This document shows positions 53,568 through 61,433 of a stretch of 64,000 nt of DNA, one piece after another. The translations under genes were made by a program, and so were the position numbers. Position 1 is the stretch's first letter; each line of letters opens with the position of its first letter. Origin of the DNA: DAOUKH01 sp964291475 (GTDB lineage: Bacteria > Chloroflexota > Dehalococcoidia > SHYB01); assembly GCA_964291475.2 (NCBI GenBank), contig OZ220075.1, positions 124,001-188,000 on the forward strand, read 5' to 3'. Under the pieces are notes generated by a model, which worked only from the letters and a program-made list of their open reading frames with translations, made no database searches and had not been told where the DNA came from.

Positions 53568-56117
53568 ATGGGAGAGGGCTTCCTCTTCGACATCAAGGCG
53601 ATCGAGCTCGCCGACGAGAAGGCCGAGTTCTGCGGCCGGCTCCTCGCGGGCGCCGGCGCCGACGTGCTCAAGGTCGAGCCGCCCGAAGGAAGCCCCACCC
53701 GCAAGATCGGACCCTTCGTCGACGACGTCCCCGATCCCGAACGCAGCCTCCACTTCTGGCACTACAACTTCGGAAAGCAGAGCCTCGCCCTCGACGTCGC
53801 CACCCCGGCGGGAGCTGAACGCCTGAAGGAGCTCGCCGCCGGCGCCGACGTCCTGTTGGAAAGCCACCCGCCGGGCTATCTGGCGAGTCTCGGCCTCGGC
53901 TACGACACGCTCAGCGCCATCAACCCGCGCCTGGTCATGGCCTCGATCACGCCCTTCGGGCAGACCGGGCCGTGGAAGGACTGGAAGGGCGCCGACATCG
54001 TGCACCTCGCCCTCGGCGGGGTCATGATGGTCACCGGCTACGACCCCACGCCCGAGGGCTTCTACGACACGCCGCCCATCGCGCCGCAGATGTGGCACGC
54101 GAACCACATCGTCGGCAGCCAGACCCTCGACGCCATCCTCGGCGCGCTCCTCTACCGCGAGCGCACCGGCCGCGGCCAGCACATCGACGCTTCCATCCAC
54201 CGCGCCGTCAGCTGCAACACCGGCACCGACACCACCGCCTGGGTCTTCGGACGCCAGGGTGTGCTGCGCCAGACCGCCCGCTACGGCTCCTCCCGCATGG
54301 TCCCCGAGACCCTCGCCACGACCAAGGACGGCCGTCACATTCTCGCCTTCGTCTCCGCCGAGTTCATGATCGGCCGCGAGCACAAGAAGTGGGTCGAGAT
54401 GCTGGAGAAGTACGGCTGCGCCGACGACCTCACCGACCCCAAGTACGAGAACCTCGAATATGTCATGACCCCCGAGGTAATCCGCCACTTCCACGCCGTC
54501 GCCCGCACCTGGGTCGGCAAGTTCAAGTTCGACCGCGACATCTGGAAAGAAGGCCAGGAGCGGCGGCTCCACTGGGCCCCCATCCGCAAGCCGGAGGAGA
54601 ACCTTCTCGATCCCCACTGGCGCGAGCGGACGACCTTCACCGAGGTCGAGCACGAAGAGCTGGACCGCAGCGTCTCCTACGTCAACGCCCCCTGGCTCTC
54701 CGAGGAATGCCCCTGGCGCACCGGGCCGCGCGCCCCGCGCCTAGGCGAGCACAACGCCGCCCTGGTCACCGACCTCGAACAGGCCGGCGCCGTGCCCAAA
54801 GACGCGCCGGAGTTCCCCGGCCCGCGCGCCAACGGCGACCCGCCCTTCGCCATCGAGGACGTGCGCATCCTCGACCTGGCCTGGGTCGTGGCCGGTGCCG
54901 CCGGGCCTCGCATCCTCGCCGCAATGGGCGCGCAGGACATCCGCGTCGAGTGGAAGGGCCGCTACGACACGATGCGCAGCTTCGGCGGCATCCCCGTCGG
55001 CGAGGAGCGCGACCGCGTCCTCCGCGGCGAATCGCTCATCCCCACCCGCGTCGGCGTGAACGCCGGAGCCGGCTTCGCCGAGGTCAACCCCGGCAAGATG
55101 AGCATCGGCCTCAACCTCAACGACCCCAAAGGCGCGGAGATCCTGCTGGAGCTGGTGAAGGTCTGCGACGTCGTCGTCGAGAACTTCACCGCGCGCATGC
55201 TGGAGCGCTTCGGCGTCACCTACGAGGACATGCGCAAGGTCAACCCCTCGATCATCTACGTCCAGCAGCCCGGCTTCGGCAAGCGGGGCAAGTACATCGA
55301 GTTCCTCTCCTCGGCCCCGGTCGGCGAGGCGTTCAGCGGCCTCACTGAAATGGCCGGCATGCCCACGCCCTACCCGCCCTCCGGCTGGGGCTACCTCTAC
55401 CTCGACTGGAGCGCCTCCTACTACTGCGCCATGGCGATGCTCAACGCGCTCTACTACCGAGCCCGCACCGGCAAGGGGCAGTACATCGACGGCTCGCTCG
55501 GCGAGCCCGGCCTCCTCCTCACCGGCACCGCCATGCTCGACTCCCAGGTCAACGGACGGCAGTGGCAGCGCATCGGCAACGCCTCCCCCTGGAAGCCCGC
55601 CGCGCCCCACGGCGCCTACCGCTGCAAGGGCGACGACCGCTGGATCGCCATCGCCGCCTTCACCGAAGAGGAGTGGCAGGCCGCCGCCGCCGTGCTCGGG
55701 CTCGGCGCGGTCGCCGGAGAGGCCCGCTTCGCCACGCTGGAGGCTCGCCTGAAGAACGCCGCCGCGCTCGACGCCGCCGTCGACGCCGCCGCCCAAGCCT
55801 GGGACCCCTTCGACCTCATGGAGCGCCTGCAGAACGCGGGCGTCGCCGCCGGCGTCTGCCAGAACGCCCCCGACCGCATCGAGCGCGACCCGCAGCTCCG
55901 CCACGACCAGTGGATGGTCCCCGTCACCAACACCGAGGTCGGGGAGTGGCCCATCCGCCAGTTCCCCATCAAGCTCTCCGAGACGCCCACGCGCCCCCAG
56001 GGCACCGTCGGCCGCGGCCACCCCAACTACGCCGAAGACAGCGACTTCGTCTACGGCGAACTCCTCGGCATGCCCGAAAGCCACCGCCAAGCCCTCGCCG
56101 ACCAGAACGTCATCTAG
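53568..56117 (+). CDS. Fused two-domain CaiB/BaiF CoA-transferase
   Basis: 849 aa. Module 1 (about 1-410) has DEKAEFCGRLLAGAGADVLKVEPP and RGQHIDASIHRAV with Asp207. Module 2 (about 430-845) opens VRILDLAWVVAGAAGPRILAAMGAQDIRVEW and has KGQYIDGSLGEPG with Asp641. Both catalytic Asp residues are kept, unlike the other fused proteins here, so both halves may be active. It is probably cotranscribed with the PPOX pair just upstream. The 3' side is a long palindromic repeat block. Confidence 0.92.
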   Translation: MGEGFLFDIKAIELADEKAEFCGRLLAGAGADVLKVEPPEGSPTRKIGPFVDDVPDPERSLHFWHYNFGKQSLALDVATPAGAERLKELAAGADVLLESHPPGYLASLGLGYDTLSAINPRLVMASITPFGQTGPWKDWKGADIVHLALGGVMMVTGYDPTPEGFYDTPPIAPQMWHANHIVGSQTLDAILGALLYRERTGRGQHIDASIHRAVSCNTGTDTTAWVFGRQGVLRQTARYGSSRMVPETLATTKDGRHILAFVSAEFMIGREHKKWVEMLEKYGCADDLTDPKYENLEYVMTPEVIRHFHAVARTWVGKFKFDRDIWKEGQERRLHWAPIRKPEENLLDPHWRERTTFTEVEHEELDRSVSYVNAPWLSEECPWRTGPRAPRLGEHNAALVTDLEQAGAVPKDAPEFPGPRANGDPPFAIEDVRILDLAWVVAGAAGPRILAAMGAQDIRVEWKGRYDTMRSFGGIPVGEERDRVLRGESLIPTRVGVNAGAGFAEVNPGKMSIGLNLNDPKGAEILLELVKVCDVVVENFTARMLERFGVTYEDMRKVNPSIIYVQQPGFGKRGKYIEFLSSAPVGEAFSGLTEMAGMPTPYPPSGWGYLYLDWSASYYCAMAMLNALYYRARTGKGQYIDGSLGEPGLLLTGTAMLDSQVNGRQWQRIGNASPWKPAAPHGAYRCKGDDRWIAIAAFTEEEWQAAAAVLGLGAVAGEARFATLEARLKNAAALDAAVDAAAQAWDPFDLMERLQNAGVAAGVCQNAPDRIERDPQLRHDQWMVPVTNTEVGEWPIRQFPIKLSETPTRPQGTVGRGHPNYAEDSDFVYGELLGMPESHRQALADQNVI

Positions 56118-57000
56118 CCACCCCTCTGCGAGAGCACCTCCCTCCCTCTGGGAGGAGCGCCTTAAACCTCAGTCCCTCCCTCTGGGAGGGACTGAGGGCG
56201 GGCACGCGCGGGGCGGCGTGGTCCCCTCCGGACCTCTTCTCCCGTGGGAGACCTTTGCGCAACTCCCGCCGATGGTTGGGAAACGGGCGGAGCTGGGCGG
56301 TCTTCCCTCTCCCCCTCTGGGGGAGATTTGAGAGAGGGCACGCGCCGCCAGGCGCGTCGGCGGGCGGGGCCGGGAGGTCCTACCTCTTCTCCCGTGGGAG
56401 ACCTTTGCACAACTCCCGCCGATGGTTGGGAAACGGACGGAGCTGGGCGGTCTTCCCTCTCCCCCTCTGGGGGAGATTTGAGAGAGGGCACGCGCCGCCA
56501 GGCGCGTCGGCGGGGCGGGGCCGGGAGGTCCTACCTCTTCTCCCGTGGGAGACCTTTGCACAACTCCCGCCGATGGTTGGGAAACGGGCGGAGCTGGGCG
56601 GTCTTCCCTCTCCCCCTCTGGGGGAGATTTGAGAGAGGGCACGCGCCGCCAGGCGCGTCGGTGGGCGGGGCCGGGAGGTCCTACCTCTTCTCCCGTGGGA
56701 GACCTTTGCACAACTCCCGCCGATGGTTGGGAAACGGGCGGAGCTGGGCGGTCTTCCCTCTCCCCCTCTGGGGGAGATTGAGAGAGGGCCGTCGGGGCGG
56801 GGCCGGGAGGTCCTACCTCTTCTCCCGTGGGAGACCTTTGCACAACTCCCGCCGATGGTGGGGAAACGGGCGGAGCCGGGCGGTCTTCCCTCTCTCCCTC
56901 TGGGGGAGATTTGAGAGAGGGCACGCGCCGCCAGGCGCGTCGGTGGCGCGGGTCCGGGTGGTCTTGCCTCTTCTCCCCACGGGAGAAGATTGAGATGAGG
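56118..57000. repeat. Tandem array of about 150-bp palindrome-rich units
   Basis: Units beginning ACCTCTTCTCCCGTGGGAGACC recur at 56232, 56382, 56533, 56683 and 56815, spacings 150, 151, 150 and 132; the short one lacks the CGCGCC..GGCGCG palindrome. A sixth, diverged junction lies at 56966. Each unit holds several short hairpins (TCTCCC/GGGAGA, CCCCC/GGGGG, CGCGCC/GGCGCG). Copies are over 95% alike by eye, so the expansion is recent. Reading frames through the array are not genes. Confidence 0.85.
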
Positions 57001-57145
57001 GGCCTCCTCATCACCACCACAGGCCACCTGACGCCGGCCCACCCCTCCCCTGTAGGGGCGCGTCGCGACGCGCCCGTCCCCTCATCGCCACCACACGCAA
57101 CCGGCGCCGGCCACCTCCCCTCCCAACCCCCAATTCTCGCGCCGC
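57001..57145. repeat. Palindromic intergenic element after the tandem array
   Basis: It continues the repeat block with the TGTAGGGGCG..CGCGTCGCGACGCG palindromic module around 57050-57085. No gene is seen. Confidence 0.55.
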
Positions 57146-57151
57146 ATGACA

Positions 57152-57233
57152 CTTGACAGCCCTCGTCAAGGGGCCTTACCTTTTGATTACGAACATATGT
57201 ACTGCCCGTGGAGCATTGGGCAGCCTATGTTCG
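57152..57233 (+). other. Structured intergenic DNA: two inverted repeats, possible operator or RNA
   Basis: TTGAC/GTCAA arms at 57152-57168 are followed by an interrupted hairpin: CGAACATA (57190-57197) pairs with TATGTTCG (57226-57233), and CTGCCC (57202-57207) with GGGCAG (57218-57223), loop of 10 bases. The element stands alone, about 130 bases beyond the HNH gene stop. A 72-codon frame across it has no coding signature. The GAAC-N4-GTAC core resembles, but does not match, a LexA-type box. Confidence 0.45.
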
Positions 57234-57360
57234 GCGCCTCCCGTGAGGGAGCGTGCGACCCGCGCCGGGAGGCCCTCCGGGGCCTCGCCGGCGCAAAAAA
57301 CACAAAGGTAGAGCTGCGCCCAAAACGCATCGCGACAGCCCGCGCCGGTCGCCGCCGGCG

Positions 57361-57978
57361 CTAGTCGGACTCTACGAGCTTGCCTGTATAGCCTGCCCTG
57401 AGGAATACGCCCCCACCGACCAATGCTGCTGCGATGGCGGGAAGCAGAAGTAGGGCGGCGTCGGTGAGCCCTACCGAAGAGAGGAGGATGAGAAGAACCA
57501 CGAACACAGCAACCGCCGTGCCAATCGATCCTCCTCTAATCCGATCCCTGGGACTCCAGTACTTCGTCTTCCTGAAGGCTTTGACCCTTTCGCTCTCCGT
57601 CGTCTTGCGAGTAACAGCCTTGAACCGCTCTTGGGGGATTACCGACGGCGGAATTCTCTTTCTAGTCGGAAGCAAAGACTTGTACCGCTGCCTGAACTCC
57701 GCATCGCTCTGAATCCCCTTTCGCTGATTGCAAGGGGGGCAGAGAAGCTGAAGATTCTCGTAGTCGTTGCTTCCGCCCATAACGACTGGGTCTATGTGGT
57801 CGATCTGAAAGTTGGCCTTCCTCTTTGGAGCTCCACAATACCTACACTTCCCATCTTGGTCCTTGAATAGCCTCGACCTGTACTTGTCAAGGCTCACCCG
57901 TTGCGTTGGCTTTATCTTCCTATCCCCCTGTCCGATGAAGAGAAGGAGTTCGATGTACAGATCGACGATCTTCAGCAT
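57361..57978 (-). CDS. HNH endonuclease with two C-terminal membrane segments
   Basis: 205 aa from ATG 57978, which has GGAGG five bases upstream; the ATG at 57990 lacks one. The HNH core is clear: CRYCGAPKRKANFQIDHIDPVVMGGSNDYENLQLLCPPCNQRKG (two CxxC pairs and the DHI catalytic His). A basic segment follows (RKRIPPSVIPQERFKAVTRKTTESERVKAF) and then two hydrophobic stretches near residues 152-170 and 173-192. Such a nuclease tethered to the membrane is unusual. GC is markedly lower than in the surroundings, suggesting transfer. The target is unknown. Confidence 0.82.
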   Translation of the reverse strand: MLKIVDLYIELLLFIGQGDRKIKPTQRVSLDKYRSRLFKDQDGKCRYCGAPKRKANFQIDHIDPVVMGGSNDYENLQLLCPPCNQRKGIQSDAEFRQRYKSLLPTRKRIPPSVIPQERFKAVTRKTTESERVKAFRKTKYWSPRDRIRGGSIGTAVAVFVVLLILLSSVGLTDAALLLLPAIAAALVGGGVFLRAGYTGKLVESD

Positions 57979-58036
57979 GGGCGCCTCCATTACTCAGACG
58001 GTGCCAGAGCCTCCGCCGGGCCGAACCTTACCGCCC

Positions 58037-58480
58037 CTAGAACTTCAGGCAGGTGCTGACCGCGTAGGCGTAGACCTTCCCCGCCTCATCCACGATCCGG
58101 GCCTCGGTGACGCCCATGCGTTTGCCCGCGGAGACCACCTCGCCCTCGCAGCGGAGCGTCGTCATGCCGGCCAAGAGCGGCCGGATGTACTTGATCGTCA
58201 GGTCGGCGGTCGTCGAGCGCTCCCCCGGCTCGTGCGTCGAGAGGAAACAGAGCGCCGCCGCCGTGTCGAGCACCGAGGCCGTGTATCCGCCGTGCACCGT
58301 CCCCACCCGGTTCAGGTGCTCCTCGGTTGGGCGGCAGGTCAGCACGATCCGCCCCTGCTCGACCTCGTCGATCTCGATGCCGAGCAGTTCGAGCATTGGC
58401 ACGACGGGCGCCTCGCCGCGCTTGGCGCGGAGCAGCCGTTCCAAGCCGCTGTAGGCGTCCTCGTCCGCCAGGCTGCCCAT
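58037..58480 (-). CDS. PaaI-type hotdog thioesterase
   Basis: 147 aa. The hotdog core reads MLELLGIEIDEVEQGRIVLTCRPTEEHLNRVGTVHGGYTASVLDTAAALCFLST, with the HGG..D motif of 4HBT/PaaI thioesterases, followed by LTIKYIRPLLAGMTTLRCEGEVVSAGKR. It would hydrolyse acyl-CoA thioesters in the cytosol. Its ATG is only 3 bases after the selenoprotein stop, so the three genes 60125-58037 look like one operon. Confidence 0.88.
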   Translation of the reverse strand: MGSLADEDAYSGLERLLRAKRGEAPVVPMLELLGIEIDEVEQGRIVLTCRPTEEHLNRVGTVHGGYTASVLDTAAALCFLSTHEPGERSTTADLTIKYIRPLLAGMTTLRCEGEVVSAGKRMGVTEARIVDEAGKVYAYAVSTCLKF

Positions 58481-58483
58481 CAG

Positions 58484-59020
58484 CTAGGAGGTCTCCTCCA
58501 GCAGCACGGCCTGGACCTGGGGCCACGCCTTCTGCCGGTGGAGCTCCAGGCTCTCCGTGGTCAGATTCTCGGCGTAGGGATAGTCGATGACGACGAACGG
58601 GTAGTCGTTGTAGCCGTGGCGGCGCGCCATGGCCCGGCCAATGCTCAGCACCAGCTTGTCGGGGCCGATGGCGGCGGTCGGCACGCCCCGGTCTTCGAGC
58701 ATCGTCGCGTCGACCGCAAGGGCCGACGAGCACGAGCCTCAGTCGCCGACGCCGGTAATCACGGCATCGCACGATCCCGCGAGCTCTTCCAGCAGCTCCG
58801 GGCTCATCGGCTCGCCGAAGTACTCCTTCTGCCGGTTGATGACGGCGCGGACCTCGTACTCGTCCTTCAACGTGGCCTCGATCCGCGCGAGGAGACGGTC
58901 GCCGTGCGTGCGGTTGTTCCACAGGATGCCGATGGTCTTCCCGTCGAGCGTGGGGAGCCGGGCGGCAAGGCGGTCGCCCTCCTTCGACGGTTCGAGTATC
59001 GGCGTCAGCACGTCCATCAC
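58484..59020 (-). CDS. UGSC-family selenoprotein (in-frame UGA = selenocysteine)
   Basis: 178 aa if the TGA at 58739-58741 is read as selenocysteine (residue 94). Before it the frame encodes DGKTIGILWNNRTHGDRL and DAVITGVGD; after it, the same frame gives GSCSSALAVDATMLEDRG and YNDYPFVVIDYPYAE to the TAG stop. GVGD-U-GSC is exactly the motif that names the UGSC (seleno)protein family, found in environmental bacteria. An 8-bp hairpin with loop CUUGC lies 11-31 bases past the UGA. The protein is soluble and probably a thiol/selenol redox enzyme. Standard gene callers would split it into 93- and 72-codon pieces. Confidence 0.88.
58708..58728 (-). promoter_or_regulatory. Candidate bacterial SECIS hairpin
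   Basis: On the minus strand CGTCGGCC (58721-58728) pairs with GGTCGACG (58708-58715), including one G-U pair, closing the loop CUUGC (58716-58720). The loop is 19-23 bases after the UGA, within the window for bacterial SECIS elements. The loop lacks the usual early G, so SelB recognition is unproven. Confidence 0.6.
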
Positions 59021-59033
59021 AAGTCTCCTCGCC

Positions 59034-60125
59034 TTATGTCCCGATCTTCTTCGTGACCGGCTCGGTGCCCAGCGGATAGGGGGCCAGGTAGCCGCCGAAG
59101 TTGCCCGCCTCGCCGCCGGCGACCACGATCAGGAAGTCCATCTTGCGCGGCCACTCCGCATCCTGCCAGACGATCTTGCGGTACGCCTCGTCGTGGCGCA
59201 TGTGGACGAACCGGTTCTCATCGCCGGGCTCCACCACCGGCGGCTCGGACGAGAGCCGCGTGCCGTAGCGCTCCCACCGTCCGTCGATCTTCAGGCTGCG
59301 CACCGAGCGCTTGGTGTGCTTCAGCAGGTAGTCCGTGACGTCGTCCTTCGACCAGCCGGCGTCGAGAAAGTGCTGCTGGTAGGTCGGCGCCATCACCACG
59401 ATGTAGGAGCCGAGGGTGAAGAAGCCGTTGGCGATGCGCTGCCCCATCAGATCGCAGAGGAAGACCGGCTCATTGAAGTTCGGCGTGACGAACTGGTCGA
59501 ACCCGTTCATCGAGCCGAATACGGTGACCGCGCTCTCCTCCGGCCGGAAGCCGCGCTGGACGTGCAGCGGCCTCCACGGCGTCTCCTCGTTCTCCGCGAT
59601 GCAGAACGACCAGCGGTTCGGGTTGCCCAGGCAGCCGCGCTGCACGCCGCCGACCTTCGCCCCGAAGCAGTTGGCCATCGTCAGGCTCACCGCCCGCCCG
59701 ATGGTGGCGTTGGCGTGATTCCCTCCGCCCATCACGTACTGGCCCGTATTCATCCCGATCTCTTTGACGATGGGGCCGTTGACGATGATGAGCGGCCACG
59801 GGCTGCCCAGACTCGCCATGTGGTTCATCCGGAAGGCGGGGTCGGTCAGCCCCTCGAAGGCCGCGACGAGCACCGGCATGTAGTCCGGCTTGCAGCCAGC
59901 CATCACCGCGTTGACCGCCAGTTTCTCGGCGGTCAGCGCCGTGGCCCGCGTCTGGTAAGTCCCGACCAAGGTCTCCGGCTCCAAGCCCGCCGCCGCGACG
60001 AACGCCTCGACGCGCTCCGGCGTCGGCGCGACGATGGGCAAGCCGTCCGTCCAGCCCTGCTCCCAGAAGTACTGCATCACCGCGTACTCGTCGTCGAGGC
60101 TGATGCGCGTGGACTGAAGCTGCAT
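59034..60125 (-). CDS. Uncharacterised Cys-containing partner of the UGSC selenoprotein
   Basis: 363 aa from ATG 60125 (MQLQSTRISLDDEYAVMQYFW), chosen because a GAGAGA sequence precedes it and the extra upstream residues are low complexity. I do not know a function. Typical segments are GWTDGLPIVAPTPERVEAF, AVNAVMAGCKPDYMPVLVAAFEG, GGGNHANATIGRAVSLTMANCFGA and a C-terminal AEWPRKMDFLIVVAGGEAGNFGGYLAPYPLG. Several conserved-looking Cys lie in residues 90-190. It lies 13 bp upstream of the selenoprotein gene on the same strand, so the products probably act together, perhaps as a reductase or transferase. Confidence 0.78.
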   Translation of the reverse strand: MQLQSTRISLDDEYAVMQYFWEQGWTDGLPIVAPTPERVEAFVAAAGLEPETLVGTYQTRATALTAEKLAVNAVMAGCKPDYMPVLVAAFEGLTDPAFRMNHMASLGSPWPLIIVNGPIVKEIGMNTGQYVMGGGNHANATIGRAVSLTMANCFGAKVGGVQRGCLGNPNRWSFCIAENEETPWRPLHVQRGFRPEESAVTVFGSMNGFDQFVTPNFNEPVFLCDLMGQRIANGFFTLGSYIVVMAPTYQQHFLDAGWSKDDVTDYLLKHTKRSVRSLKIDGRWERYGTRLSSEPPVVEPGDENRFVHMRHDEAYRKIVWQDAEWPRKMDFLIVVAGGEAGNFGGYLAPYPLGTEPVTKKIGT

Positions 60126-60236
60126 ACAATCTCTCTCGTGCCGGGTCCAGGGTCGAACGGCGCCGATTATAGCCGACGGCCAGCGGGGGCAGGCGGGCAA
60201 CGGAGACGAATGAACTATTGCGACGGCATGCTGGTG

Positions 60237-60264
60237 GTGACCATGGTCGTGACCATGGTAGAAT
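60237..60264 (+). promoter_or_regulatory. Tandem-palindrome operator and extended -10 of the toxin-antitoxin operon
   Basis: GTGACCATGGTC (60237-60248) is repeated directly as GTGACCATGGTA (60249-60260), each centred on a GACCATGGTC-like palindrome. The second copy runs into TGGTAGAAT, an extended -10 (60256-60264). The layout is that of an autoregulated antitoxin promoter. The antitoxin ATG is 29 bases downstream. Confidence 0.6.
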
Positions 60265-60293
60265 AGCCTCACCTCGCCGACGAGGACAGCGCC

Positions 60294-60578
60294 ATGGAAT
60301 CAAATAGCGGGAAGACGGCAAGCGGACCCAAGACCATCAAGGCCTCCGAGTTCAAGGCCAAGTGCCTCAAGCTCATGGACGAGGTCGCCGAGACCGGCGA
60401 GGAGATCGTCATCACGAAGAACGGCCGGCCCGTCTCGCGGCTGGCGCCGTACCGGGAAAAGCCGCCGACCCTCTTCGGCATCGATCGCGGAAAGATCAAG
60501 ATTCTCGGGGACATCATCGCACCCATTGACGTGGAATGGGACGCCGTGACCGGCAAGAACTGGGACGACCTGCTCTGA
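60294..60578 (+). CDS. Phd/YefM-family antitoxin
   Basis: 94 aa. The N-terminal Phd/YefM DNA-binding pattern KTIKASEFKAKCLKLMDEVAETGEEIVITKNGRPVSRLAPYRE is clear; the rest (residues 60-94) would wrap the toxin. It represses its own promoter through the tandem palindromes upstream and neutralises the PIN toxin whose gene overlaps its 3' end. Confidence 0.9.
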   Translation: MESNSGKTASGPKTIKASEFKAKCLKLMDEVAETGEEIVITKNGRPVSRLAPYREKPPTLFGIDRGKIKILGDIIAPIDVEWDAVTGKNWDDLL

Positions 60579-60973
60579 TACTGCTCGATACACAAGTGCT
60601 GCTATGGCTTCGTGTGGGCAGTCGTCAATTGGGACCGCGCGCCCGAATGGAAATCGAAGAGGCATGGCTGTCGGACGAATTAGCGGTCTCCGCGATCTCG
60701 TTTTGGGAAGTGGCCATGCTTACGGCCAAGGGACGCATTCAGCTTGCCGAAGACACTGGTCCTTGGCGCCGGGAGCAACTGGAGCAGGGGCTGGTCGAGC
60801 TCCCCATCGACGGCGCGACAGCCATCCGCGCCGGCCTTCTGACTAACATGCACGGCGACCCCGCCGACCGGCTCATCGTCGCCACGGCGCTCCAGGGCCA
60901 CCGGTTGGCCACCGCCGATGAACGCATCCTGGGCTGGTCGGGCCGCCTGAACCGCCTAGATGCGCGGGAATAG
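60536..60973 (+). CDS. PIN-domain toxin (VapC-like ribonuclease)
   Basis: The PIN core starts ILLDTQVLLWLRVGSRQLG, with acidic residues in LLDTQ, ISFWEVAML, HGDPADRLIVATAL and TADERILGW that form the Mg site. The frame is open from ATG 60536 (145 aa), overlapping the antitoxin by 43 bases. The normal start just before ILLDT has no ATG, GTG or TTG; the codons there are CTG (60575) and ATA, directly over the antitoxin stop. So either the ATG at 60536 or a CTG is used. Members cut tRNA or other RNA when freed from the antitoxin. Confidence 0.85.
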   Translation: MGRRDRQELGRPALILLDTQVLLWLRVGSRQLGPRARMEIEEAWLSDELAVSAISFWEVAMLTAKGRIQLAEDTGPWRREQLEQGLVELPIDGATAIRAGLLTNMHGDPADRLIVATALQGHRLATADERILGWSGRLNRLDARE

Positions 60974-61028
60974 CCCGTCAACCCCGCACCAAGCCCGCCG
61001 CGATCCAACCGGCAACAGGAGGCCAACC

Positions 61029-61427
61029 ATGCCCAAGGGACTCTTCATGGTGTTCACGCACTGCTCCGACCCCGAGCGCGAGGACGAGTACAACCGCTGG
61101 TACACCCACACCCACCTGCCCGACCTGAGCGCCGCCAAGGGCTTCGTGAGGGCGCGGCGCTTCCGCAACGCCAACCCCGGCGGCCCGCCCGATAAGTACC
61201 TCGCCCTCTACGAGTTCGACACGCCTAACCTCAAGGAATCCATCGCCGACCTCATCGACATCGCCATCGACGCCCACGCCAAGGGCCGCCACATCGACTT
61301 CATCGAAGGCGGCGAGGCCTTCATCTTCGAGGAGATCGACCCCAACACCCTCGAACCCCTCGAATCACACGACTACCCGACCGAGGTCCCCGAGCACATC
61401 ATCCAAGCCCGCGACGCCCTCCACTGA
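61029..61427 (+). CDS. EthD-like dimeric alpha/beta-barrel protein
   Basis: 132 aa with AGGAGG before the ATG. The pattern GLFMVFTHCSDPEREDEYNRWYTHTHLPDLSAAKGFVRARRFRN and YLALYEFDTPNLKESI is typical of the ferredoxin-like dimeric alpha/beta-barrel (EthD/DUF4286-like) proteins, which carry small catabolic substrates or haem. It starts 56 bases after the toxin gene. The role is unknown. Confidence 0.75.
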   Translation: MPKGLFMVFTHCSDPEREDEYNRWYTHTHLPDLSAAKGFVRARRFRNANPGGPPDKYLALYEFDTPNLKESIADLIDIAIDAHAKGRHIDFIEGGEAFIFEEIDPNTLEPLESHDYPTEVPEHIIQARDALH

Positions 61428-61433
61428 GCCCTC

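Noticed and set aside
56118..57000. CRISPR array
   Set aside because: The unit is 150 bp, nearly identical throughout, with no unique spacers and no cas genes.
56169..57152. Long repeat-derived reading frames in the tandem array (both strands)
   Set aside because: They repeat the 150-bp unit in translation and have no start signals or protein-like composition.
57146..57364. 72-codon plus-strand ORF
   Set aside because: It runs through inverted repeats and ends in an Arg-rich tail; no ribosome site or family.
60126..60272. 49-residue N-terminal extension of the UGSC partner
   Set aside because: The extra residues (starting MRLFYHGHDHG) cover the toxin-antitoxin promoter repeats and lack a ribosome site.
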